Source: Ruminococcaceae bacterium UBA1772 (GTDB lineage: Bacteria > Bacillota > Clostridia > Oscillospirales > Acutalibacteraceae). Taken from it: 13,277 nt of DNA. Both the position numbers and the translations under genes were made by a program. Within the stretch, counting starts at the first letter, position 1. Every line of letters begins with the position of its first letter. The notes under the pieces are model-generated. The model was not told the DNA's origin, did not search any database, and saw nothing but the letters and a program-made list of their open reading frames with translations. The stretch covers positions 20,874-34,150 of the forward strand of contig DCGS01000081.1 of the NCBI GenBank assembly GCA_002314645.1. Direction: 5' to 3'. Of the stretch, positions 1 to 6,331 are shown piece by piece.

Positions 1-37
1 CCGGAGGTCGCAGGTTCAAGTCCTGTCCCTGCACCCA
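1..37 (+). tRNA. 3' part of a tRNA gene, probably tRNA-His (5' end outside window)
   Basis: Seen: a 5-nt variable loop (5-9), a T arm with stem 10-14/22-26 and the loop TTCAAGT (15-21), seven acceptor bases (27-33), C at 34 and an encoded CCA at 35-37. The T stem is fully paired with one G-U. The base before CCA, the discriminator, is C. In bacteria C73 is essentially a tRNA-His identity mark, pairing with G-1, so His is the best guess. The anticodon lies upstream of the window, so identity is inferred. A terminator follows directly. Confidence 0.8.
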
Positions 38-38
38 T

Positions 39-70
39 AAATCCCATACCAATTCGGTATGGGATTTTTT
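39..70 (+). terminator. Intrinsic terminator after the tRNA gene
   Basis: A perfect 12-bp stem (39-50 with 56-67) closes a 5-nt loop (AATTC), and the 3' side runs into a T tract through position 70. It starts two bases after the tRNA CCA and ends the tRNA transcript. Confidence 0.92.
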
Positions 71-87
71 CTATTTTTTACCACTAT

Positions 88-99
88 TATTGTACAATA
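88..99. promoter_or_regulatory. 12-bp perfect palindrome upstream of the xpt promoter
   Basis: TATTGTACAATA is a perfect inverted repeat ending 16 bp before the -35 element of the xpt operon promoter. The position fits an operator for a dimeric regulator. It does not resemble a PurBox or CodY box that I recognise, and an AT-rich chance palindrome is possible. Confidence 0.25.
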
Positions 100-115
100 T
101 TACCTTGTAATTCAA

Positions 116-144
116 TTGACATTTATATATCAAAATGATAAAAT
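116..144 (+). promoter_or_regulatory. Sigma-A type promoter of the xpt-nup operon
   Basis: The -35 is TTGACA (116-121, perfect consensus), followed by a 17-bp spacer and the -10 TAAAAT (139-144, one mismatch). Transcription should start near 150-152, leaving about 20 nt before the riboswitch aptamer and about 165 nt of leader before the xpt start codon. Confidence 0.85.
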
Positions 145-170
145 TTTTACACAAACAGACAAAGTATTTT

Positions 171-234
171 CAGGTATAATTTTGGATGCATGGCCCAAAA
201 GTTTCTACAGCAACACCAAAGTTGCTACTACTTG
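171..234 (+). promoter_or_regulatory. Purine (guanine-type) riboswitch aptamer
   Basis: Seen: P1 171-175/230-234; J1/2 TATAAT (175-180); P2 of six pairs (180-185/195-200) with loop 186-194; J2/3 GTTTCTAC (201-208); P3 of six pairs (209-214/221-226) with loop ACCAAA (215-220); J3/1 ACTA (227-230). By comparison with the B. subtilis xpt aptamer, the ligand-contacting bases U22, U47, U51 and C74 correspond to 177, 202, 206 and 228. C at position 74 predicts guanine/hypoxanthine/xanthine rather than adenine. The loop-loop contact is possible as GG (192-193) with CC (216-217). P2 and L3 depart from consensus. The xpt gene downstream supports the call. Confidence 0.9.
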
Positions 235-273
235 TTAATTAATCCTAATTTTTGCGTGTTAATTAATAGGTAG
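228..273 (+). promoter_or_regulatory. Riboswitch antiterminator stem
   Basis: Bases 228-242 can pair with 259-273 over 15 bp, including two G-U pairs. The 5' arm takes J3/1 and the 3' strand of P1, including C228, the predicted ligand-pairing base. The 3' arm takes the first four bases of the terminator stem (270-273). Ligand binding should therefore block this stem and allow termination. Confidence 0.8.
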
Positions 274-297
274 ACTAATATTTAGTCTGCTTTTTTT
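270..297 (+). terminator. Riboswitch-controlled intrinsic terminator before xpt
   Basis: A 9-bp stem (270-278 with 282-290, one G-U pair) with a TAT loop is followed by seven T residues (291-297). It lies 20 nt before the xpt start codon and overlaps the antiterminator at 270-273, so it is probably conditional rather than constitutive. Confidence 0.88.
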
Positions 298-316
298 ATT
301 TTTTGGAGGATCTAAT

Positions 317-892
317 ATGAAGTTACTTGAAGATAAAATTTTGACGGATGGTCAGGTTTATCCTGGCGGAGTATTAAAAGTTGGATCTTTCCTTAATCAT
401 CAAATAGATGTTCCTTTTGTAAATGAGCTTGGAAAGGAATTTTATAGACTTTACAAAGATGAGGGCGTAAATAAAATTCTCACTATTGAAGCATCTGGTA
501 TTGGTATTGCTTGCCTTGTTGCTCAGAATTTTAATGTTCCTGTTGTTTTTGCAAAGAAAAACCAGACAAAAAATATTGCTGGTGAAGTATATACAAGCAA
601 GGTCGTATCTTTCACTCATGGAAGAGAATATGACATCATTGTTTCTAAGGAATTCTTAGGACCAGATGACAAGGTTCTTATCATTGATGATTTCCTTGCT
701 AACGGAAGTGCCCTTCAGGGACTTATTAAACTTGTTGAAGATTCAGGTGCAAAGCTTGCTGGCTGTGGAATTGTAATTGAAAAAGGATTTCAACCTGGTG
801 GAGACATGATTAGAAAAACTGGAGTTCGTGTCGAGTCACTTGCAATTATTGATGATATGACAGACGACGGACAAATTACATTTAGAAGCTAA
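317..892 (+). CDS. xpt: Xanthine phosphoribosyltransferase
   Basis: This enzyme transfers phosphoribosyl from PRPP to xanthine to give XMP, a cytoplasmic purine salvage step. The protein is 191 aa, close to the roughly 194 aa of B. subtilis Xpt. Visible family features are an N-terminal segment with VLKVGSFLNHQID (19-31), TIEASGIG (56-63), the PRPP-binding motif VLIIDDFLANGSA (120-132) with its paired Asp residues (124-125), and GIVIEKGFQPGG near 151-162. The ATG at 317 is preceded by GGAGGA (305-310) at good spacing. It is the first gene of the operon and lies directly behind the guanine-type riboswitch, so guanine excess should lower expression. The gene looks intact. Hypoxanthine/guanine PRTs have a different motif context, so Xpt is a confident call. 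Confidence 0.97.
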   Translation: MKLLEDKILTDGQVYPGGVLKVGSFLNHQIDVPFVNELGKEFYRLYKDEGVNKILTIEASGIGIACLVAQNFNVPVVFAKKNQTKNIAGEVYTSKVVSFTHGREYDIIVSKEFLGPDDKVLIIDDFLANGSALQGLIKLVEDSGAKLAGCGIVIEKGFQPGGDMIRKTGVRVESLAIIDDMTDDGQITFRS

Positions 893-898
893 TTGGGT

Positions 899-924
899 TA
901 TTACTGCAAAATGCAGTCGTAATA
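899..924 (+). other. Stem-loop between xpt and the binding-protein gene
   Basis: ACTGCA (903-908) pairs with TGCAGT (912-917) around an AAA loop, and four more pairs (899-902 with 921-924) extend it past a 3-nt bulge. No T tract follows directly, so it is more likely an RNA processing or stability element than a terminator. It begins six bases after the xpt stop codon. Confidence 0.5.
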
Positions 925-956
925 TATTCAAAAGAATTTTTTGGAGGTACGTATAA

Positions 957-2282
957 ATGAAAAAGATGAGACGTATTGTTGCTCTCGTTCTTACTTTTGT
1001 GCTTTGCTTGTCACTTGCAGCATGCTCAAAGGGTGGAGAGAAGCAGAAATTAGGTGTTACAGATGACTTGCTTCCACGTCAGGAAATCAAGACAGAAGTA
1101 ACAGTTCCAGAGGACTTTAAGATTGGTCTTATTTGTCTTCATGATGAAAACTCAACATACGACAACAACTTCATCCAGGGTCTTAAGGACGCTGCTAAGG
1201 GCATGGGTCTTAAGGATGATCAGGTTATTATCGTAACAAACATTGGTGAAGAAACAGCTTGTTATGATGCTGCTGTTGACCTTGCAAAGAACAAAGGTTG
1301 TAGCATTGTATTCGCTGACAGCTTCGGTCACGAGTCATTCCTTCAGCAGGCTGCTAAGGAATTCCCTAACGTACAGTTCTGCCATGCAACAGGTGTTACA
1401 GCAAAGACTGCAGGTCTTGATAACTTCCACAACGCATTCGCAGCAATTTACGAAGGACGTTATCTTGCAGGTGTTGCAGCTGGTATCAAGCTCAACGACA
1501 TGATTAAGAACGGTGAAATTACTGCTGAGCAGGCTATCATTGGTTATGTTGGTGCATTCACATATGCAGAAGTTATTTCTGGTATGACATCATTCTACCT
1601 TGGTGCTAAGTCAGTTTGTGAAAGCGCTACAATGAAGGTTCGTTACACAGGTTCTTGGTATGATCAGGCTAAGGAGCAGGAAGCTGCTACAGCTCTCATT
1701 GAAAAGGACGGTTGTAAGCTCATTTCACAGCACGCTGACTCTCTTGGTGCTCCAACAGCTTGTGAACTTGCTGGCGTTCCAAACGTTTCTTATAACGGAA
1801 GCACATATTCTGCAGGTGAAAATACATTTATCGTATCTTCAGCTATTAACTGGGCTCCATACTTCCAGTACATCATTGAAAGTGTTGTAAACGGAAAAGC
1901 TATTGACGCTAACTGGGTTGGTACAATTGAAACAAACTCTGTTGTTATTACAGGTATTAACCAGGATGTTGTTGATGGACAGAGCACAGTTGCTGAACTT
2001 AACAAGGTTGTTGATCAGTTCAAGGCTGGTACACTTAAGGTATTTGATACTTCTAAGTTCACAGTAACAGTTGATAAGGACAACAAAGTTAACGTAAACG
2101 CTACAGTAGATGAAAATGGTCATCTTACAGCTTACATGGCTGACACAGATGGAGACTTTGCTGGTGACGCTCAGGTAGTACATGATGGCTACTTCGATGA
2201 GTCAGGTGCAGATTTCCGTTCAGCTCCATATTTCGATATCATCATTGATGGTGTTACAAATCTTAACGTAAACTTTGGTTAA
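957..2282 (+). CDS. BMP/PnrA-family substrate-binding lipoprotein, probably purine nucleoside receptor
   Basis: This is the extracellular receptor of an ABC importer, anchored to the outer face of the membrane by lipid. Residues 1-22 are a lipoprotein signal peptide: basic MKKMRR, a hydrophobic core, and lipobox LAAC with Cys23. The mature protein shows the basic membrane protein (PnrA, B. subtilis NupN) pattern: KIGLICLHDENSTYDNNF (56-73), then IVFADSFGHES (about 117-127) and an AAIYEGRYLAGVAAG block (162-176). At 441 aa it is longer than the usual roughly 330-390 aa of this family. The C-terminal part after about 375, rich in Asp and Val, is an extension I cannot assign. The start has GGAGG (943-947). 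Ligand choice (guanosine, inosine, xanthosine or a free base) is inferred from xpt and the riboswitch. Other BMP proteins bind different ligands. Confidence 0.9.
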   Translation: MKKMRRIVALVLTFVLCLSLAACSKGGEKQKLGVTDDLLPRQEIKTEVTVPEDFKIGLICLHDENSTYDNNFIQGLKDAAKGMGLKDDQVIIVTNIGEETACYDAAVDLAKNKGCSIVFADSFGHESFLQQAAKEFPNVQFCHATGVTAKTAGLDNFHNAFAAIYEGRYLAGVAAGIKLNDMIKNGEITAEQAIIGYVGAFTYAEVISGMTSFYLGAKSVCESATMKVRYTGSWYDQAKEQEAATALIEKDGCKLISQHADSLGAPTACELAGVPNVSYNGSTYSAGENTFIVSSAINWAPYFQYIIESVVNGKAIDANWVGTIETNSVVITGINQDVVDGQSTVAELNKVVDQFKAGTLKVFDTSKFTVTVDKDNKVNVNATVDENGHLTAYMADTDGDFAGDAQVVHDGYFDESGADFRSAPYFDIIIDGVTNLNVNFG

Positions 2283-2302
2283 GTTTTAAGTAGATAAAAT
2301 TA

Positions 2303-2334
2303 ATGCAAGGGGGCTTTTGCTGGCCCCCTTGTGT
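2303..2334 (+). other. GC-rich intercistronic stem-loop after the binding-protein gene
   Basis: CAAGGGGGC (2306-2314) pairs perfectly with GCCCCCTTG (2323-2331) around an 8-nt loop, with weaker G-U/A-T extension outward. The following bases, TGTAATTTTG, contain only a short broken T run, so read-through to the ATPase gene is expected. Such hairpins behind binding-protein genes commonly protect the upstream mRNA or cause partial termination. That role is inferred here. Confidence 0.65.
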
Positions 2335-2343
2335 AATTTTGTA

Positions 2344-2372
2344 CACAGTCTAGATTTAGGGGGTCCACTGTG
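2344..2372 (+). promoter_or_regulatory. Hairpin holding the ATPase start codon, with the Shine-Dalgarno in its loop
   Basis: CACAGT (2344-2349) can pair with ACTGTG (2367-2372). The 3' strand contains the GTG start codon, and the loop contains the ribosome binding sequence AGGGGG (2358-2363). This would moderate translation of the ATPase. The stem is only 6 bp, so it is a candidate. Confidence 0.35.
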
Positions 2373-3899
2373 AACGCATTAGAATTAAGAAACGTAACAA
2401 AACGTTTTGGCGAAGTTGTCGCTAATAATAAAGTTAATCTTTCAGTAGAGGCTGGAGAAATACTTGCAATCCTTGGTGAAAATGGTAGTGGTAAGACTAC
2501 CCTTATGAACATGATTTCAGGTATTTATTATCCTGATGAAGGTGAAATATTTGTTAATGGGGAACCTGTTACTATTAGTTCACCTAAAGATGCATTTGAC
2601 TATAAAATTGGAATGATACATCAACACTTTAAACTTGTTGATGTGTTTACTGCTACAGAAAATATTGTTCTTGGAATTGATGACGGAAAGCATTTCAATT
2701 TAAAGGAAGCTGCAAAGAAAACGGCTGAAATTTCTGAGAAATACGGATTTGATATAGACCCAAAAAAGAAGGTCTATACAATGTCTGTTTCTGAAAAACA
2801 GACAGTAGAAATAGTAAAGGTACTCTATAGAGGTGCCGACATTTTAATTTTGGATGAACCAACTGCGGTACTCACCCCACAAGAGACAGAGAAGCTCTTC
2901 AATGTGCTTAGAAAAATGAAGGAAGATGGAAAGTCTATTATCATCATCACTCATAAGATGCACGAGGTGTTATCTGTTTCAGATAGGGTTGCTATTTTGC
3001 GCCGCGGTGAATATATAAATACAGTTAAAACTTCAGAAACAAATGAAGCTGAATTAACTGAAATGATGGTTGGTAAAAAGATTTCTCTTAACATTAATAG
3101 GTCTGAACCTGTGGACCCAGTTGACAGACTTGTTGTAAAAGATTTAAATCTTATCAACTCAGACGGAGTAAAGGTACTTAATGATATAAATTTTGCCGCT
3201 CGTAGTGGTGAAATACTTGGAATTGCAGGAATTGCAGGAAGTGGTCAAAGAGAACTTCTTGAATCAATTGCTGGACTTATTTCTCCAAATTCTGGAGAAA
3301 TATCTTACAACGATCCAAAAACTGAAGAAATAGTAAACCTAAGAGAGAAGACTCCTGTACAAATTAGAGATCTTGGCGTACGTCTTTCGTTTGTGCCAGA
3401 GGACAGACTTGGAATGGGCCTTGTAGGAAATATGGACATTGTGGATAACATGATGCTTAGAAGCTACAAAAAGGGCAACTCAATATTCCTTGATAGACAA
3501 CCTCCAAAAGACCTTGCAGAAACAATAATTGAAGATCTTGAGGTCGTAACCCCAGGTCCTACAACTCCTGTAAGAAGATTATCTGGTGGTAATGTACAGA
3601 AGGTACTTGTTGGCCGTGAAATTGCTGCAGCGCCTACAGTTCTTATGGCTGCATATCCAGTTCGTGGACTTGATATTAACTCTTCTTATACAATTTATAA
3701 TCTTCTTAACGAACAGAAGGAGAATGGTGTTGCTGTTATTTTCGTAGGAGAGGACCTTGACGTTCTTCTTGAATTATGTGACAGAATTCTTGTTATTGGT
3801 TCTGGACGCGTAACTGGAATTGTTGATGGTAGAACAACAACTAAGGAAGAAGTTGGACTTCTTATGACAAAGATGGATGGAGGTAATGAGAATGGCTAA
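2370..3899 (+). CDS. nupO: Nucleoside ABC importer, double ATPase subunit (NupO-like)
   Basis: This cytoplasmic protein powers the importer with two fused ABC domains. Domain 1 has a full Walker A GENGSGKTT (36-44), Q-loop region MIHQHF (82-87), a degenerate signature SVSEKQ (139-144), Walker B ILILDEPT (158-165) and H-loop His195. Domain 2 has a non-canonical Walker A, GIAGSGQRE (287-295), lacking the GK(S/T); a good signature LSGGNVQ (404-410); and VLMAAYPVRGLD (424-435) in place of Walker B plus catalytic Glu. This one-active-site asymmetry is normal for the NupO/RbsA/MglA type. The length of 509 aa is typical. The start is GTG with AGGGGG at 2358-2363. The 3' end overlaps the first permease gene by 8 bp, suggesting translational coupling. 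The gene symbol is by analogy to B. subtilis. Confidence 0.93.
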   Translation: MNALELRNVTKRFGEVVANNKVNLSVEAGEILAILGENGSGKTTLMNMISGIYYPDEGEIFVNGEPVTISSPKDAFDYKIGMIHQHFKLVDVFTATENIVLGIDDGKHFNLKEAAKKTAEISEKYGFDIDPKKKVYTMSVSEKQTVEIVKVLYRGADILILDEPTAVLTPQETEKLFNVLRKMKEDGKSIIIITHKMHEVLSVSDRVAILRRGEYINTVKTSETNEAELTEMMVGKKISLNINRSEPVDPVDRLVVKDLNLINSDGVKVLNDINFAARSGEILGIAGIAGSGQRELLESIAGLISPNSGEISYNDPKTEEIVNLREKTPVQIRDLGVRLSFVPEDRLGMGLVGNMDIVDNMMLRSYKKGNSIFLDRQPPKDLAETIIEDLEVVTPGPTTPVRRLSGGNVQKVLVGREIAAAPTVLMAAYPVRGLDINSSYTIYNLLNEQKENGVAVIFVGEDLDVLLELCDRILVIGSGRVTGIVDGRTTTKEEVGLLMTKMDGGNENG

Positions 3900-5001
3900 G
3901 GTAAAACAACATACTCGTGAACCTCTATTTCACATTACAAAGCGTACAGAAGTACCTTTGAAGTCTAGTGTATTAGTTAGAACTATTGCTATAGTATTAG
4001 CCTTAATTGTATGTGGCATAGTAACAAAACTATTTACTGGTGACAATCCTATTTCAATTTATAAAACCATTATTCATGGTGCAATAGGAAGCGGACGTTT
4101 CCTTGTTACAATACATGAACTTGCATTACTTCTTTGTGTATCTCTTGCTGTTACTCCAGCGTTTAGAATGAAATTCTGGAATATTGGTGCTGAAGGACAA
4201 GTGCTTATTGGATGTCTTTCAACTGCAATGTGTATGTTTTATCTGGGTGGAAAAGTTCCAGAAGGACTTTTAATCCTTATAATGACTTGTATGGCTATAC
4301 TTGCCGGGGCCATTTGGGGAGTAATTCCAGCATTCTTCAAGGCAAATTGGGGAACAAACGAGACTCTTTTCACTCTTATGATGAACTATGTAGCAATCCA
4401 GCTTATTGAGTATTTCTTGAAGATTGCTGATAAGTCTGGCTCTAACGTTGTAGGTCCAAATCTTTTGAGCCACGGTTGGTTCCCAAGACTATTCGGTCAA
4501 AACTATATATTGAATATTCTTATTGTTGTAGTTATTACTGTTTTAATCTATATTTATCTTAACTTTACTAAGCATGGATATGAAATTTCCGTTGTTGGTG
4601 AAAGTGAAAACACAGCTAGATATATAGGTATTAATGTTAAAAAGGTTGTAATTCGTACAATGGCACTTTCGGGTGCAATTTGTGGTATTGCTGGACTTCT
4701 TCTTGTCGGTGGTTCTTCACACTCAATAGATTCAAATCTTGCTGACGGACGAGGATTTACTGCAATTATGGTTTCATGGCTTGCAAAGTTTAATCCTATT
4801 ACAATGGTATTAACTGCACTTCTCATTGTTTTCCTTGAGAGAGGAGCAGACGAGGTTTCATCAATGTTTGGCCTTAATGCAGATTTTGCTGAAATTCTTA
4901 CAGGCATTATCCTTTTCTTCATTATTGGCTGTGAGTTCTTTATTAACTATAAGATTAATTTCACTCATAAGAAGACTGAAGAAGTAAAGGAGGGCAAATA
5001 A
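3892..5001 (+). CDS. nupP: Nucleoside ABC importer permease 1 (NupP-like)
   Basis: This is a membrane-spanning subunit of the BPD_transp_2 (RbsC/LivH-like) superfamily. It forms the translocation path with the next gene product. From the start used here (369 aa) there is a cytoplasmic basic N-terminus, a first membrane segment near 27-46, the hallmark WNIGAEGQ (96-103), several further hydrophobic segments, and the ATPase-contacting loop GYEISVVGESENTARYIGI (229-247). The C-terminus is charged and cytoplasmic. I chose ATG 3892 because GGAGG at 3879-3883 sits 8 nt upstream. The in-frame ATG at 3877 lies before that site, and the one at 3886 is too close to it. The gene overlaps the ATPase gene by 8 bp. 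Confidence 0.93.
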   Translation: MAKVKQHTREPLFHITKRTEVPLKSSVLVRTIAIVLALIVCGIVTKLFTGDNPISIYKTIIHGAIGSGRFLVTIHELALLLCVSLAVTPAFRMKFWNIGAEGQVLIGCLSTAMCMFYLGGKVPEGLLILIMTCMAILAGAIWGVIPAFFKANWGTNETLFTLMMNYVAIQLIEYFLKIADKSGSNVVGPNLLSHGWFPRLFGQNYILNILIVVVITVLIYIYLNFTKHGYEISVVGESENTARYIGINVKKVVIRTMALSGAICGIAGLLLVGGSSHSIDSNLADGRGFTAIMVSWLAKFNPITMVLTALLIVFLERGADEVSSMFGLNADFAEILTGIILFFIIGCEFFINYKINFTHKKTEEVKEGK

Positions 5002-5002
5002 T

Positions 5003-5983
5003 ATGGAAATGATTGCACAATTTATTTACCGCTCTATTTTACAGGGAACGCCTCTTCTTTACGGAGCAACAGGTGAAATATTGACTGAAAAATCTGGCAA
5101 CTTGAATCTTGGAATTCCAGGTATTATGTACGTTGGTGCCATTTCAGGTGTAATTGGTGGATTTTTCTATCAAACAAATTCAGATTACATTGATCCATTT
5201 TTGGCAGTCCTTATTCCGCTTCTTTGCTGTCTTTTAGGTTCGCTTTTGGTTTCTCTTTTATACTGTTTCTTAACAGTTACTCTTAGAGCAAACCAAAATG
5301 TTACTGGTCTTGCAATTACAACATTTGGCGTAGGCTTTGGTAATTTCTTTGGTGGCTCTTTAATCAAGATTCTTGATAGTGATGTTCCATATCTTGCACT
5401 TGTTAAGATTGCTAAAGCATATAAAACCACACCAGATTTTGCAAGCGATTTAGGCCCTATTGGAACCATTTTCTTCTCATACGGCTTTATGGTTTATCTT
5501 GCAATAATTATTGCAGTTATAGCAAGCGTAGTACTTAAAAGAACCAAAGTCGGATTGCATCTTAGAGCTGTAGGTGAGAACCCAGCTACTGCTGATGCAG
5601 CTGGTATAAACGTTAACAGATACAAGTATGTAGCTACATGCTTAGGCGGCATGATTGCTGGTCTTGGCGGCCTATTCTATGTTATGGACTACAGTAATGG
5701 TATTTGGTCAAATAACGGCTTTGGAGACCGCGGATGGCTTGCTATAGCTATTGTAATTTTCGTTATTTGGAAGCCAAGTCTTGCAATTCCTGGCTCATAT
5801 TTCTTTGGTGCGTTATATATTTTATTCAACTATATAAATGTTCCAATGACCTATATTCCTATTATTCAGATGCTTCCATATGTTGTAACTATTTTTGTTT
5901 TAGTTGCAACAAGCGTTAGAAAGAAGCGCGAAAACCAGCCTCCTCAGGCTCTTGGACTTTCATATTTCCGTGAGGAAAGATAA
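5003..5983 (+). CDS. nupQ: Nucleoside ABC importer permease 2 (NupQ-like)
   Basis: This is the second integral membrane subunit of the importer, 326 aa. Its N-terminus carries the family hallmark, running from GEILTEKSGN (24-33) into LNLGIPGIM (34-42). It then has alternating hydrophobic segments (about 43-57, 65-92, 100-118, 158-178, 211-228, 245-283 and 287-303) and the cytoplasmic coupling loop GLHLRAVGENPATADAAGI (184-202), which matches the equivalent loop of permease 1. The start codon follows the permease 1 stop by one base and has AGGAGGG at 4988-4994. It is the last gene before the operon terminator. The symbol is by analogy to B. subtilis nupQ. Confidence 0.93.
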   Translation: MEMIAQFIYRSILQGTPLLYGATGEILTEKSGNLNLGIPGIMYVGAISGVIGGFFYQTNSDYIDPFLAVLIPLLCCLLGSLLVSLLYCFLTVTLRANQNVTGLAITTFGVGFGNFFGGSLIKILDSDVPYLALVKIAKAYKTTPDFASDLGPIGTIFFSYGFMVYLAIIIAVIASVVLKRTKVGLHLRAVGENPATADAAGINVNRYKYVATCLGGMIAGLGGLFYVMDYSNGIWSNNGFGDRGWLAIAIVIFVIWKPSLAIPGSYFFGALYILFNYINVPMTYIPIIQMLPYVVTIFVLVATSVRKKRENQPPQALGLSYFREER

Positions 5984-6000
5984 TTAAAAATCACAAAAAT

Positions 6001-6032
6001 GAGCTTCAGATGAAAATCTGAGGCTCTTTTTT
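6001..6032 (+). terminator. Intrinsic terminator of the xpt-nup operon
   Basis: An 11-bp stem (6001-6011 with 6016-6026, one G-U pair) capped by a GAAA tetraloop is followed by six T residues (6027-6032). It lies 17 bases after the permease 2 stop codon. Confidence 0.95.
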
Positions 6033-6302
6033 CATTTGTTATAATTGTAAATTATTTGTTAATAGATACAGTAAAAGACAAAGCGCACGAAAATTATTGT
6101 GCAAATTGACGAAAACGATGAATGTGTCTAATTTTGCCTTACTACGTAAAACTTTTGTTAAATAATTCTAAATACGATGACGAAATTTCGTATATGTGCA
6201 CAAATATTTTTTGGGTGAAACTATTGCAAATGCCTGTAAAGTAAAAATGTTGTCACAATGTGAATAATTAACAAAAAAATCACCAAAAAAATGGTCAATT
6301 GC
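6033..6302. other. Gene-free upstream region of the flagellar operon, with short palindromes
   Basis: No convincing gene, RNA gene or riboswitch is visible. It holds three short inverted repeats: ACGAAATTTCGT (6180-6191), TGTGCACA (6195-6202) and TCACAATGTGA (6253-6263). It also has two A7 tracts (6273-6279 and 6285-6291), 12 bp apart, just upstream of the promoter in the UP-element position. The repeats are candidate regulator sites, though some may arise by chance in AT-rich DNA. Confidence 0.4.
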
Positions 6303-6331
6303 TTGAAATTTGCTATATATAGTGTTATACT
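6303..6331 (+). promoter_or_regulatory. Sigma-A type promoter of the flagellar operon
   Basis: The -35 is TTGAAA (6303-6308), followed by a 17-bp spacer and the -10 TATACT (6326-6331). The expected start is near 6338, giving a leader of about 60 nt that is almost all A+T and contains a repeated TTTTTATATT. It does not look like a sigma-28 (FliA/SigD) promoter, which fits an early-class rod/ring operon. Confidence 0.8.

Noticed and set aside
1..70. tRNA 3' end as an integration (attachment) site
   Set aside because: No direct repeat of the tRNA end was seen elsewhere in the window, and no integrase or mobile genes follow. A normal terminator comes straight after it.
374..619. Minus-strand open frame inside xpt, as an example of many antisense frames across the window
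   Set aside because: It has no ribosome site and no recognisable domain, and it lies fully within a well-supported gene. The same applies to the other antisense and frame-shifted open frames.
926..942. Small ATTC/GAAT hairpin followed by six T residues after xpt, looking like a terminator
   Set aside because: The stem is only about 4 bp and AT-rich, and the T run leads straight into the GGAGG site of the next gene. It is too weak to separate xpt from the transporter genes.
6106..6132. TTGACG followed by TCTAAT as a possible extra promoter upstream of flgB
   Set aside because: The spacer is 15 bp and both boxes are imperfect. The promoter at 6303-6331 is far better and closer to flgB.
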